Source: Candidatus Fredericiella danica (GTDB taxonomy: Bacteria; Chloroflexota; Anaerolineae; Caldilineales; Caldilineaceae). From it: a stretch of 64,000 nt of DNA. The stretch is from assembly GCA_016713335.1 (NCBI GenBank), contig JADJPH010000006.1:1-64000 (forward strand), written 5' to 3'. Position numbers and translations under genes: made by a program. Every line of letters begins with the position of its first letter. Position 1 is the first letter of the stretch. The notes beneath the pieces were generated by a model. The model was not told the DNA's origin. It saw only the letters and a list, made by a program, of their open reading frames with translations, and ran no database searches. This document shows, one piece after another, positions 36,847-50,800 of the stretch.

Positions 36847-39800
36847 TTAGCTGGGGCGATAGTGCCAGCAAAAGGTGCGCACAGGACAGTAGTCGGGACA
36901 ACCATCGTCGGGCGGTTGCGGCGCAAATTTCCCCGCCTGCGCGCCATGCACCGCCTCCCACGTGAACGCAACCGCCGTGTCGATGGCGCCCTGTACGCCG
37001 CCCGGGTAGGTTGCCAGCGACCATTCCGCCGCCTTTGCCTTGTGTGCAAAGAAATAGGTCCCGTCTGTGACCTCGCCCAACCCAAGCGCCACCTGCGCGG
37101 CAAGCGCATACAACGGCAACTGCAACTTCTTCCCCTCTTGCAGCCCTTTGGACTTGTCATAGCCGGAAACGCCGGTCTTGTAGTCCACGATGCGCAGCGT
37201 GCCGTCGGGGCGGCGGTCGGCGCGGTCGATAAAGCCGCGCAGCGTGATCTCCTGCGCCTCATCGGCCAGCCGGAGCGCCCGGTCGCGGGCGAATTCCTGC
37301 TCAAAGGCGATCGCGCGCCTTCGAGTGTCGCCAGCACCGCCAGGCAGCGCCGGACGTTTTCTTCGATTTCCACCCGCGTCTGTTGCCACCAACGCGTTGC
37401 GCGGAAGCCGAGCTTTTCAGGCGCGGCGTCGAGCACCTGCCCTGCGAGCGCCGGCAACGCTGCCTGGAGTTGTTCGAGCGTTGCATCCGGCGGGGCGGTG
37501 GCGTAGATCCGCTCAAAGATCTCGTGATAGATCGTGCCGGTCTGTGCTACGTCCAGCCCCTCCTCCGGTGCGTTGCGTGGCTCTAGCTTGAGCACGCTCG
37601 CCGCGTAGAAGCGATAGGGGCAGGCGCGATAGCTTTCGATGCGGCTCGCGCTCCAGCGCCGCAATGCCGGCATCAACCCCGCCAACAGCGCCGGCTCACC
37701 TGTGAAGTCGCCGTCAAATGGGGTGGCCGGGGCTGCATGGCGGTGGCGCCGTTGCCGCTGGCGGAGGACATGAGCCATCCCCGCCACCTGGGCGAGCGCC
37801 GCGGCTTCGTGCTGCGCGATCCACTCCGCAACCGCAGGTGATGGCCTGACCCCGGTCAACTCAAGCAGCTCAACAACGGACGCGGCCTGGGCAGCCGGCG
37901 TCGATGCGCCTGCGCGTAGGCGGGCAGGTTTAACGGCAAGCACCCGGCGCAGATCATCCCAATAGGGTGACGGCTCCCACTCGGCGCTATTGTCGGCGAT
38001 GCATGGGCGCGTCAACAACAGGAAGTCGCGGGGGCGTGCAAGGGCGTCGTAGAAATACTCGCGCTCGAGGCTGTGCGTGGAGAATTCAATCGGAATGCCG
38101 GCAGCCTGTAACAGGCGCCGGTCGGCATCGCGCAGAAAGGGATCTTCCGCCACCCGCATGGGCAACTCGCCCTCAGCCAGCCCCATGATTGCCGCCGCAC
38201 GCAGCGGCAGCCCGCGCACCTGCAGTGTCGTACCCACCCAGATGGCGTCATCGCCGGCGAAGGGGGGATGGTAGGTGGCAAAATCAACCGCGCCGATCAG
38301 GTCGGTGTAGAAGAGACCGAAGGCAAGGGGTGAATTCTTACCCGCCACCGAGCCGGCAACCTCTTCTGCGAGGACCATGCCGCGGAGCACTTCTTTGAAC
38401 GCGCGCATGGCGGCGACGTCACGCGCGTGCAGATCCGGGGCGCCATCTTGAATGCGACTGACGATGTTGAGCGTAAACGGCGCGGTCTTTAGCAACGGAT
38501 CGCCTTCATCGCCGCTGCTTTCAGACTCCAGGTCGTTGCCCACCAGGTCTTCGAGCCAGGCGACAAAGTCGCGGTAGGTGGTGGCGCCGGTGGGTGGCGT
38601 GAGCACATCGACAAAGGTGCGGAATTTCGCCAGCAGCTGCTGGCATGACGCAGCGGCAGGGGCCGCAGAGGAGGCGCTGCCCTCACCGAAATCCTGCGTT
38701 TCCGTACGGGCGGCCAGGCGTTCCAGCGCGTCGATCCATTGGATTTGACCGCCGATCACCTGGCCTATGCGCGCGGCGGTATCCAGTAGATCGGCGTCGC
38801 CCGCAGCGATCGCTGGACTGTTTGGTCCGGCAGCCCAATCGAAATAGGGGGAACGCCACGCCTCGATCACCTGGCGTCGCGGCAGCGCAGGCTGCCCTGT
38901 GGTTCCCGCGGGCAAGAAGAGGCGGAGCAGACCGAGCAACGCAGCCACGGCGGGGTTGCGCCCCAGTGGCAGCCCGTCGAGGAGGCGGATCGGTAGACCG
39001 TATTCACGTGCAATGAGGGTGATCGTTTCGCTATAGCCTGTCATCTGGCGCGCCAGCAGGGCGGTTTCGCCAAGTTGGCAGCCATCGCGCACGATGCGTT
39101 CCTTGAGCCAGCGGAGGGCGGCGCGCACCTCGCCGGTGCGGTCAGTCGCTTCGATCAAGGTTACGGCGGCGTCCGATGCGGTGTCAACCGGTGCGGGCGC
39201 GGGTGACGGTGAGAAGATGCCGGCTGTGAGTTCTAGCAATGCCGGGGCCGCGTTGCTGCGCATGGTGGGCAGTGGCTCTGCCGGCACGCCCAGTAGCTGG
39301 CGGAGTGCAATGGCAGTCTCCGTAAAGTAGCGCAGTGCCGGCCGGGCGGCGGCTTTGCGATTGGCCGCTTCTACGTCGCCGGTAAGCGTCACGGCCAGGT
39401 TCTCTGTGCTTGACGCCAGTGCGTCGATCACGGACAACTGCACCTGCGTGAAGCTGTCAAAGCCATCAAAGAGGAGCGGTGACCAGTTGGCAGGCCAGCG
39501 CGTGCTTTCTCGCCGGAGTGCTTCGAGCGCCAGCCAGGCCATGCCGGGGCGGTCGGACCAATCACGCGCCTGGAGCGCCTGTTGGTAGCGAAGATAGAGT
39601 AGGCCGAGTTCGCGCAGGCGTGTGTATTCGGGTGCGGTGGGAAGCGCCGCGAGAAAATTTTCCGGTCTCACTGCGGCGCCCTTGAAGAGCTCGATCATGT
39701 CCTGCACGACCGAGGTAAAGCCGATGCTGGACGCCAACGGGTAGTAGAAAGGCAGGTCACCGGTCGTGGCTGCGGTGTTGATCACAGTACGCAACAGGCG

Positions 39801-40065
39801 AAAGCGGATGGGTTCGGCGAGTTCGGTGTAGACGTCGCCGGCCTGTTGCAGGATGGCGGCGTAAAGTTGATCCGAAAGTAAGGACGCGGACGCCGAGTGC
39901 GCCGCCGCTACGGGCAAGGCGGCGTACAACGCTGCGCGCCTGGAGCGGCGTGGCGACGACGATGATGGGGGTCCGCTGAAGACCCTGCGCGGCGTTGCGG
40001 GCAGTGTCGACAACCCAGGCAGTCTTGCCCGCGGCCGCGGGGGCGATGTAGAGGTGAGTGGGCAT
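36847..40065 (-). CDS. AddB-like helicase/nuclease with PD-(D/E)XK domain and Fe-S cysteines, two frameshifts
   Basis: Double-strand-break processing enzyme of the AddB/RexB type, about 1070 residues. The probable start is ATG 40065 (MPTHLYIAPAAAGKTAW, an AxxxAGKT P-loop). One extra G near 39870 separates GVRVLTF from DQLYAAILQQAGDVY. A long inactive-helicase-like body follows (PLLFDGFDSFTQVQ; VMGLAEGELP-type AIMGLAEGELPMR). SASRIESYRACPYRFYA starts the nuclease domain. A frame break near 37320 leads to RAIAFEQEFARDRALRLADE and the motif RIVDYKTG. The end, GCPDYCPVRTFCWHY, supplies Cys residues expected, with the YRACPYRFY Cys, to hold a 4Fe-4S cluster. No addA is adjacent. Flanked by Rpn genes and repeats. 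Confidence 0.82.
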
Positions 40066-40452
40066 GGAGGGAATGTAACATAGGGGCGGGATGGGAGCAA
40101 GGGAGGAAAAGACCTCAGTTAGAACACCGTACAGGGCCGCAGGTCGGCGAATGGCACCCCACGGCGCGCCAATCGAGCGATTTAGCGTGTGAACTATGCC
40201 GGGGCGCGGTTTGAAGAGTAGTCCTGGACCATCGACCGTTTTGATTGACGGGTGACCTGGTTTGTTGCCAAGGTCAAGGGCGACAACGTCCCCGGCACTA
40301 CCCGCCCAGTCACGGGGGCGGTGGCGCGAATGGGTCAAGGCGGGCAGTGCCTGGGACAGGGCATGTAACGTATGGTCAACCGCCGGGGCGGCGATCATTT
40401 CCCTGATTTTCACGCGCCAGGGGACCGCCGGCGCCGTAGAAGCGTTCACCGG
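40066..40452. other. Gap between the AddB-like and Rpn genes
   Basis: On the minus strand an open frame from ATG 40449 (MNASTAPAVPWRVKIREMIA) runs about 120 residues and into the AddB-like start region. It has no recognisable motif and ends in another gene's frame, so I do not call it a gene. It might be remnant coding sequence. No repeat, RNA or promoter is evident. Confidence 0.4.
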
Positions 40453-41421
40453 TCAATGGGATAGCAAACGATCGACATAAGTGATGACGACCTGCTGGGA
40501 TGGGGCGGTATAGATCACCTCGATCACGTCCTGTAGTTGATTGGGTGACAGTTGTTTGAGTTGGACAACGAGCGCTGGGTTTGGTTGGCCGAAGCGGCGT
40601 TGCAGCGCATTAATCGTTGTAGAGAGCATGGCATTTTCAATGCCGATGCCGATGCCTTTTTCGACGCCGATGTCAACGCCTTCCTGGAGGATCTCGTTGT
40701 ACCAGGGGCTTTCGCGCAAGATCGCCATATCCCACCTCATGATAGAACGCACTGTTTCGATCGGCAGGACGTTGCCTGCGATGAAGGCCATGAACTCCTC
40801 AAAATCAGCCAGTTCCGGATCACTTCGCAAAGCGTATAATGCCTGCTTGACAATGTCAATGTTGTCACCGCCACGCATGATGGGGATAAAAGGGAGCAGG
40901 GCAGGCACATTGCCGGCGAGGACGGCGGCGGCGTCGAGTTCCCAGAGGTTGATGGCCCGATACTGCTGCACCGCTTCAAACCCCATGAATGTGGTTCGAT
41001 ATTCACTGGGCGACGGGGCGGCTTCCATGATATTGATGACGACGGGATAGACGGGGAGCCGGTGACGCTCTTCGACCAGACCGGCATAGGATCGCATGCG
41101 GCGTGGCATCTCGGCGTCAACCCGGAACTGGATCTCATTGGCGATGAGATAGTCGCCAAAGCGCGGTGAACGCACCTTGATGACGACGTCGGTGGCGCGG
41201 CCGATGAACTGGAGCTCGTTTGCCAGCAAGTCGCCGGCTTCACCGGTGGCATCGCCGGTGAGCCAGCAGGCCCAGAGGGTGGGGGCGATGCCGATGAGGC
41301 GTTTGCTGCTGATGTCGGCTTTCTTTGTCAGTGCCCAAGGCCTCGCGCTGCATGTTGTCCGGCGTGGTGACAACATAGGATTCGGTGGAATCGAACGAGA
41401 CGCTTGTATTGAGCGTAGCAC
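40453..41421 (-). CDS. Rpn-family (recombination-promoting nuclease/putative transposase) protein
   Basis: PD-(D/E)XK-type protein of the Rpn/YhgA family. The core reads GDLLANELQFIGRATDVVIKVRSPRFGDYLIANEIQFRVDAEMPRRM, with the catalytic-like NEIQF position, then HRLPVYPVVINIM. The C-terminal half has FEEFMAFIAGNVLPIE, the repeat-like GVDIGVEKGIGIGIENAM and the tail LQRRFGQPNPALVVQLKQLSPNQLQDVIEVI. About 300 residues, normal for the family. The first 25-30 residues from 41421 do not look like the family and the true start may lie near 41340, with a frame error there. Rpn proteins are linked to RecA-independent recombination; a role in moving the nearby repeats is speculation. Confidence 0.78.
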   Translation of the reverse strand: MLRSIQASRSIPPNPMLSPRRTTCSARPWALTKKADISSKRLIGIAPTLWACWLTGDATGEAGDLLANELQFIGRATDVVIKVRSPRFGDYLIANEIQFRVDAEMPRRMRSYAGLVEERHRLPVYPVVINIMEAAPSPSEYRTTFMGFEAVQQYRAINLWELDAAAVLAGNVPALLPFIPIMRGGDNIDIVKQALYALRSDPELADFEEFMAFIAGNVLPIETVRSIMRWDMAILRESPWYNEILQEGVDIGVEKGIGIGIENAMLSTTINALQRRFGQPNPALVVQLKQLSPNQLQDVIEVIYTAPSQQVVITYVDRLLSH

Positions 41422-41487
41422 GATATGGTGGGATTGGATCTACGAAAAACCTATGGAAAATCTCTAGTCTCGGCCAGGCCAAAGCCT

Positions 41488-41633
41488 CCGTGAAATCTGT
41501 GAAATCCGATGAATCCGTGATTCAGACAGCAAATGCCCAGCCGCGCCAAAGCCTCCCCACCCCCAAAATCTGCAGTCGGCGGAGGCCGACTTAAGCCGCT
41601 AGCCGAGGTTTCAACCTACGGAGCTTTGGGTTG
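41488..41633. repeat. Direct repeat copy A (modules M1 and M2)
   Basis: M1, 41488-41535: short GTGAAATCYGT-type units ending GTGATTCAGACAGCAAATGC. M2, 41568-41633: starts AAAATCTGCAGTCGGC, contains the stem GTCGGC/GCCGAC and ends AGGTTTCAACCTACGGAGC. Both recur at 42469-42600, in the order M2-M1. Confidence 0.8.
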
Positions 41634-41654
41634 CGCTCAGAATCGTGCTAAAAT
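41626..41654 (+). promoter_or_regulatory. Candidate promoter for the structured RNA
   Basis: TTGGGT, 17 nt, TAAAAT, placed at the end of repeat M2; predicted start at about 41661, exactly where the candidate RNA stem begins. Confidence 0.5.
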
Positions 41655-41660
41655 AGTGAT

Positions 41661-41772
41661 AGCGAGCTGGGCCGCCTGCCACGTGCAGCACAGGTGCAAA
41701 CCGGTGGCACGAGCAGGCAACATATCTGCAAGCGCCGTATGGCTGAAAGCGGGTACCCCAGCTCTAGTTTTT
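41661..41772 (+). ncRNA. Candidate structured RNA, family not recognised
   Basis: About 110 nt with clear pairing. The outer stem is GAGCTGGG (41664-41671) with CCCAGCTC (41757-41764), perfect over 8 bp. Stem 2 is GCCTGC (41674-41679) with GCAGGC (41713-41718), enclosing GTGC/GCAC and GGT-GCAA-ACC. Stem 3 is GCC-GTAT-GGC near 41734-41743. This makes a three-way junction, followed by TAGTTTTTG, which could end transcription. The 3' end abuts the stop of the RNase-H-like gene on the other strand. It could instead be the 3' untranslated part of that gene read from the minus strand. It does not match tRNA, SRP, 6S, RNase P or riboswitch cores I know. Confidence 0.5.
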
Positions 41773-41773
41773 G

Positions 41774-42247
41774 TCATAACAGTCTCTCAATCTCCGCAAG
41801 CGTAACTACCCGGTTGGGCCGGCTTGCCCCCTTATAGACGGCGCGTGCCAATACGTCTGCACGGCTGCCGGCAATATTCTCCATGCGGAGCGCAGATGCC
41901 TTCAACCGCGGACGGTCCTGCCGCAGCAAATGCAGCAGACGCCGCAAGATCCGCCGCTCGGCAACAAGACCGCTGTAATCCTGGTCCAGGGTAATGCTAC
42001 TGAGATTTTCAAGTTCAGGTCGCACCGCCAGGTAAGTGAGTGTCGCCAGGAGTATATACTGCGCCGGCTCAGGGTTGTGTGCAAGGAGCCGTGCCGCAGC
42101 CTGTTTGGTTGCGGCGGTCACGAGCAAAACCCGGGTGTGGTCATTCGCCACAGCGATGGCGCTAGGTTTGTGCCACTGTTCCAGCTTGGCGCTTACATCC
42201 ACATAAACAGCGTAACGCGCCGGTGGCAGCGTATCTACACGGCTCAA
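41774..42247 (-). CDS. RNase-H-fold (DUF3800-like) small protein
   Basis: 157-residue protein without a confident family match. The layout looks like an RNase-H fold: strand 1 YAVYVDVSAK with an Asp, strands SAIAVANDHTRVLLV, an alpha helix, strand SSITLDQDY with acidic residues, helix AERRILRRLLHLLRQDRP, and a last helix SRADVLARAVYKGAS. The AD-hydrophobic-LA pattern near the end recalls the C-terminus of DUF3800 proteins, while the usual DESG start is replaced by DVSA. The start is TTG 42247 after GCGAGG. It is flanked by direct repeats and beside a candidate structured RNA; several DUF3800 groups are known to sit beside structured RNAs. Function unknown, perhaps a nuclease of a mobile element. 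Confidence 0.55.
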   Translation of the reverse strand: MSRVDTLPPARYAVYVDVSAKLEQWHKPSAIAVANDHTRVLLVTAATKQAAARLLAHNPEPAQYILLATLTYLAVRPELENLSSITLDQDYSGLVAERRILRRLLHLLRQDRPRLKASALRMENIAGSRADVLARAVYKGASRPNRVVTLAEIERLL

Positions 42248-42468
42248 TTAGTACCTCGCTTTGCGTGCAGTCGTTGCCCATAACTTGATGATGTTGGCGC
42301 TCAGCGGTCCTAAGCGATTGGCAAGTCGCGTGCCTCTAGCATAGCAAATTGGTACGGCAATCGATCTATGGCAAACCTATGGAGTTTTTGGTTGTGGGGC
42401 CCAGAAGCAGCGGGCGTCGCCAAAGCCCAGCCAAAGCCTCAGACAGCCAAAGCCGCGCCAGCCTCCCC

Positions 42469-42600
42469 AAAAATCTGCAGTCGGCGTAGGCCGACTTGAG
42501 CCGCTAGCCGAGGTTTCAACCTACGGAGCCCCAGCCAAAGCCAAAGCCATCCGTGCAATCCGTGTCATCCGTTTAATCCGTGATTCAGACAGCAAATGCT
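42469..42600. repeat. Direct repeat copy B (modules M2 and M1)
   Basis: M2 at 42469-42530 matches copy A with only a few differences, and M1 at about 42548-42600 ends with the same GTGATTCAGACAGCAAATGC. An upstream ACCTATGGA (42375) also has a partner at 41447. The two copies lie about 900 bp apart and bracket the RNase-H-like gene and candidate RNA. The rest of 42248-42468 holds only low-complexity CCAAAGCC units. Confidence 0.8.
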
Positions 42601-42616
42601 CTTGCCGCGGCCGGGC

Positions 42617-43125
42617 TAACCACTTACTCACGTGCGTGGCTCTGATGGGTACGAACCACTTACTCACGTGCGTGGCTCTGAATCGCATCGAACCACTTAC
42701 TTACGTGCGTGGCCCGATCCAACCACTTACTCACGTGCGTGGCTCTGATTGGCATCCAACCACTTACTCACGTGCGTGGCTCTGATTGGCATCCAACCAC
42801 TTACTTACGTGCGGCCCGATGGCTCCAACCACTTACGTGCGTGGCTTGCACCTACCTGGGCTCTGATTGGCATCAACCACTACGTGCGTGGCTCTGATTG
42901 GCATCCAACCACTTACTCACGTGCGTGGCTCTGATTGGCGCCGAACCACTTACTCACGTGCGTGGCTCTGATTGGCATCCAACCACTTACTTACGTGCGT
43001 GGCTCTGATTGGCGCCGAACCACTTACTCACGTGCGTGGCTCTGATTGGCATCCAACCACTTACTCACGTGCGTGGCTCTGATGGGCATCCAACCACTTA
43101 CTCACGTGCGTGGCTCTGATGGGCG
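42617..43125. repeat. Array of 14 interspersed tandem units of about 37 bp (not CRISPR)
   Basis: Each unit begins AACCACTTACTCACGTGCG and continues GTGGCTCTGA (about 28 conserved bases), then 8-10 variable bases, mostly TTGGCATCC or TTGGCGCCG. Several units are shortened (30-33 bp) or disturbed (about 42800-42890). CTCACGTG and CACGTGCG provide a palindromic centre. An inverted single copy is at 36177-36212. After the array comes GGGCGGGGCGATGATGG, twice. Repeat of unknown function; no gene at 43126-43267. Confidence 0.9.
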
Positions 43126-43267
43126 GGCGGGGCGATGATGGGTAGGGCGGGGCGATGATGGATGGGTGTCGTGTCTGCTGGCACGGTAGATCCCAAATGC
43201 GCAACGGTGGGCGCATAATGGATCCAACTGCCAGAACGAGGGCGCTTCGTGGTCATGGGGAGACGGT

Positions 43268-43815
43268 ATGTCGGCTAAGGATTCACTGGCCTGGTCACTG
43301 CTAAAAGCGCGGTTGCGTGAAAAGGATAAGGAGGAACTGCTTCTCCTCTTGCAGCAGCTCTACACGGAGAGCGTTGAGAATAAGCATCTGATTGCTTTCC
43401 ACTGCGGTGCGATCGACGCACAACAGGCAGCCGAACCATATCGCAAGATCATCATGCGCACCTTCTACCGAACGCGGCACGCCAACACTGGACCTGCGCG
43501 GCACGCAAGGCCCTCAGCGATTTCAAAAAGTTAATGCATGACCCGGTGCCAGTCATCGACCTGATGCTCTTCTATGTGGAACAGGGCGCGATCTGCACGC
43601 AAACCTACGGCGACATCAATGAATCGTTCTATCGCAGCATTACCTCTGTCTACACCGATGCCGTACGGTTGGCAGCAACCATCGACGATCCAGAGATCTA
43701 TGAACCGTTCCGTCCACGCTTCGTGGCGGTCTTTCAAGGATTTGCCAACTTCGGTTGGGGCGTCTATGACTACATGGTCGATGTATACTACAACGACTTT
43801 CCTAGTGAGATATGA
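43268..43815 (+). CDS. DUF6155 family protein, one frameshift
   Basis: Uncharacterised bacterial protein of about 182 residues. The N-terminal part SLLKARLREKDKEELLLLLQQLYTES and the C-terminal part DPVPVIDLMLFYVEQGAICTQTYGDINESFYRSI match the DUF6155 pattern, ending with FANFGWGVYDYMVDVYYNDF. The frames join near 43495: GCACGCAAGGCCCTCAGCG read in the other frame gives ARKALSDFKKLMHDP. No ribosome-binding site is clear before ATG 43268 (GGGGAGACGGT lies 8 nt upstream). It follows the repeat array, and no partner gene points to a role. Confidence 0.75.
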
Positions 43816-43900
43816 ACCCCGTTCATCGAAAGTACTTTGTAGCGAGGGTTAACCTGCACCGAACTTAACAATTGATTATTTCCTAATTGATGATCGTCCC

Positions 43901-47514
<3,614 letters not shown>

Positions 47515-47683
47515 TTCAGCACGCTGAGTAACGGTTGCGCAGGCGATGTCAGCGCTACTACTCAGATTGGAAGGCGTCTAGGCGCCGAAGATGTGAGTCG
47601 TCATGACCATCATAGCGAAAAACGTGGAGTCCGTAAACCCCCATGTAAGGAAGAGAGCGATATGCAGGGAGGCCAAAGAAAAA

Positions 47684-47717
47684 AAATGGTCAATAGTCAA
47701 TTTACTATTGACCATTT
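47684..47717. repeat. Perfect 14-bp hairpin, dispersed inverted repeat
   Basis: AAATGGTCAATAGT and its complement flank a six-base loop; same family as 13773-13829. It lies in the 316-nt gap between the kinase and macroglobulin genes, which otherwise holds only a terminator. Confidence 0.75.
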
Positions 47718-47765
47718 GTATTGCACCAGATTTTCCCCACAGTTGTACTTGACCCGAAAAGTAGC

Positions 47766-47799
47766 AAAGGGGGGGCGATGGCATGCCACCGACCCCCTT
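47766..47799 (-). terminator. Terminator of the alpha-2-macroglobulin gene
   Basis: On the minus strand GGGGGTCGGTGG and CCATCGCCCCCC form a long stem around CATG/GC, followed by CTTTGCTACTTTT. Starts 31 nt after the macroglobulin stop. Confidence 0.7.
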
Positions 47800-47830
47800 G
47801 TCACCTTGGTCGAAAATGAAGGACTTTGCG

Positions 47831-50800
47831 TTACTTCGTGATGGTCAGCATCTGTCCAGCGCTGCGTCCCCAGACTTCAGGGAAGTACATCATCTCACCC
47901 ACTGCCGGCAAGACGCGATACTCGCCGGCGAAAGCCGCCCGGAGTTGGAACGTGTACTGGTAAGTGCCTGCCGGCATGTAGGTGGCGAATAGATTCACAC
48001 TATCATCGCGATAGTCGAGACTCGCCGGCGTCCAACTGTACCAACTGTTTGATCCAGGACCAATCGGCTTCAACACAGGCTGCCCGTCCTCACCATACTG
48101 CGGGCCGGTTGGCAGATCTGGGTTCAGCGCTTCAGTTCCCGCCGGGATCGGGGTCTGCACCATCACATGGTAGAGATTCGTCGGCGCGACGATGGTCACT
48201 GTCACACTGAGGATGTCGCCTTCCTGCACAGTGCTGACCTGCTCACCATTCTTGAAGAAACTACGTTCGATGGTCATCCCACGATCCGCCGGTGGGATGG
48301 CCATGGCATCCAAGAAGTAGCGGAGGTAGGTCGTATAGTAAAGCTGACCCGGTCCATCACTGCGCCCGATCGCCAGCAGATTGGCTTGATCCCGCACCAG
48401 GTCGGTGATGGCGACGCGCAACACCTGTTGGTCGGTGGGACTCGTGAAACTGCCCTTGCCCAGTTCGGTGTCATTGAGCGTGGCCGACCAATCGTAGTTC
48501 GCCTGGAGTTCGCCGGTGTAACTCATCCAGTCGGTCAAGGCCATGATGCTCCAGGCGTTCTCCTGCGTGGTTTGCCAGCGCCCATTCTGGCGCGCCGACA
48601 TCAACCAGCGCACGACATTCGGCAGAATCTCAGTGCTCGGCCGCGTTTGGACAAAGGCATCCAGGATGATCGCCGTGGAGCGCAGGTCCGTGGCCATGAT
48701 CTGGAGATCCAGCGTTTCATCGGTCCACCACGCGCCCGTCGCCGTGAGATTGGCGCTGCCAAGCAGACCATCCATGAGCGTACCCACGCGGGGATCGGTG
48801 GAATCGACGAGATTCATGGCCATGGCGAGGAATGCCTGCCCGTACGAGTCGAGCCGTTCGCGCACATCATAGAGCGTGCTCATGCGCCCGGCGTCGCCGC
48901 GGTACATCGAGGCCAGCACATAGTGCATGAAGGTCATCTGGTTGAGTTGGTACGGCTCCGTGACATCATCCGGCGCCACGAATTGTCCGCCCAGGTAGTC
49001 GGCGCCGCGGCTCAGGACGTTGGCGTCCACTGTGTAGCCCAGTTGATCCGCATTCACGAGACCCCAGAGGACATAGGCCGAAATGAACGGGGCACTCTCC
49101 TGATCCGCCCAGTACCCCCAGCCACCATCGGCGTTCTGGCGTGAGACAAGACGTTGCACGCCGATGCCAATCTGGTAGCTGAGGCTACTCTCAAGCGCAG
49201 GATCTTCGATGCCCAACTGGCGCAGCGCACGCACCGTGAAGAGATTGGGCAGGAAGCGACTGACGGTCTGTTCATTGCATTCGTACGGATAGTGTTCCAA
49301 ATAGGCAAGCCCGTCCATGAGACCGGCCGCCAGACTGGGGTCGAGCGTGAGGGTGAGCTCGCCTTCGTCGGTGGCGCCCTTCGGCACGTAAATCGCTTCG
49401 GTCACGCCTTCGGGTGGCGCCATGCCGCCCGTGGCCACGACTTCGGGCGATTGGTAGCGCAAAACGGGCAGCGTCATCTTGACCCCGTCACTCAGATCCC
49501 CGGCCTGCGCGGTCATTGTGACCACTACGGTGAGTGCCTTGGGATCGACCGAGATTGGGAAGTCAAAGCGCACGGGCACATTGGGTTCCGCAGTGAAGCT
49601 CTGTACAGCATCGCCGCTATCCAATGTTGCGCCTGCAATCGCAAAGGTGAAGGTCCCGTCACTAATCGGCGCATCCGTTGTGTTGAGCACCACGCCACCG
49701 ATGATGGCGCGGTCACCCGCGGTGAAGAAGCGCGGCAGCGCCGGCCGGACCTGCAGGTCCTTGGTGACGACGATCTCGTTGGTTGCTTCGCCGACGAGGG
49801 TGTCGGCCGTGATGCTGCGCGCCGTCAACACCCAGGTGGTTAAGCTATCCGGCAGGGGCAGGCTGAACTCAATTACCCCATTTTCATTCGTGAGCGCGTC
49901 GGCACGCCAGTAGGCCGTATCCGGGAACTCTTCGCGCACATCGATGCCGCCGTCGCCACCCCCGCCGCCACCACCCTTGCCGCCCTCAGCCAGTTGCTGG
50001 CTGACGCGATCCTGGTTGATGACGATCAACGACCCTGTGGTGACGCCCAACGGGCGCTCTGAATAGAAGATGGAGACCAGGCTCTGCGGCGCCATCCAGG
50101 TGGGAGCCAGGCTCAAGACCGCCTTGTCAACCAGGGCGAGGCTCGTTTCGGCGTTTGGCGCCGGGTTGCCCTCGTCATCGGTCACCGTGATGGTATAGGT
50201 AACGACATCGCCTGGTGCGAAGACCTCGCCCGAGGGCTTGATGTCAACCGTGAGTTGCTTCTGTGCAGTATCCACGGATAGCTTGGCGTAGCCCACCCGT
50301 GTAGCCACGTAGGGATTTGTCTCATCCACACCCTTGACCAACACGACACCAACGAAGACATTCGGGATTTGTTCGGCAGTGACCGGAACATCGATGGTTT
50401 GGCTGCTACCCGTGAGTTCGATGACGCGCGCTTCAATTACGCCACTGCGCTCCAGGGTCACCAGTGCCTTGACGGGGCCGGTAAACGGATTGGGAACCAG
50501 GATCTTGGCGGTGTCGCCCGGTTTGTACAACTTCTTGTCGGCGACCAGTTCGATACGGTCATTGTTCTCGCGCGGCCAGGGTACATAGCCGGAGGCGTCC
50601 GCAGCGCCGCTTGCATAGACATAGACGGCGCTGCTGATCGTGTTGTCCTTCGTATCCTTGCCAGTGGCGGTGACCTGATATTGGCCCGCCTGGCGAGCAA
50701 CGAAGTTGATCACGGCCGTCCCATCGGCGCCGGTGGTTATAGTTGTGGTAAAGACCGGCGTGCGCTCTGCGGTGCTCTTCCAGTAGTAAGCGCCATCCTC

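Noticed and set aside
40140..40449. Transposase fragment upstream of the AddB-like gene
   Set aside because: No DDE or other catalytic pattern and no inverted ends; the frame runs into another gene.
41661..41772. Cyclic-di-GMP or cobalamin riboswitch
   Set aside because: GCAAACC occurs but the other conserved blocks and spacing of these aptamers are missing, and no coding gene follows on the same strand at the right distance.
42617..43125. CRISPR array
   Set aside because: Repeats are conserved (28 bp) but the variable parts are only 8-10 bp and mostly the same two sequences; no cas genes are nearby.
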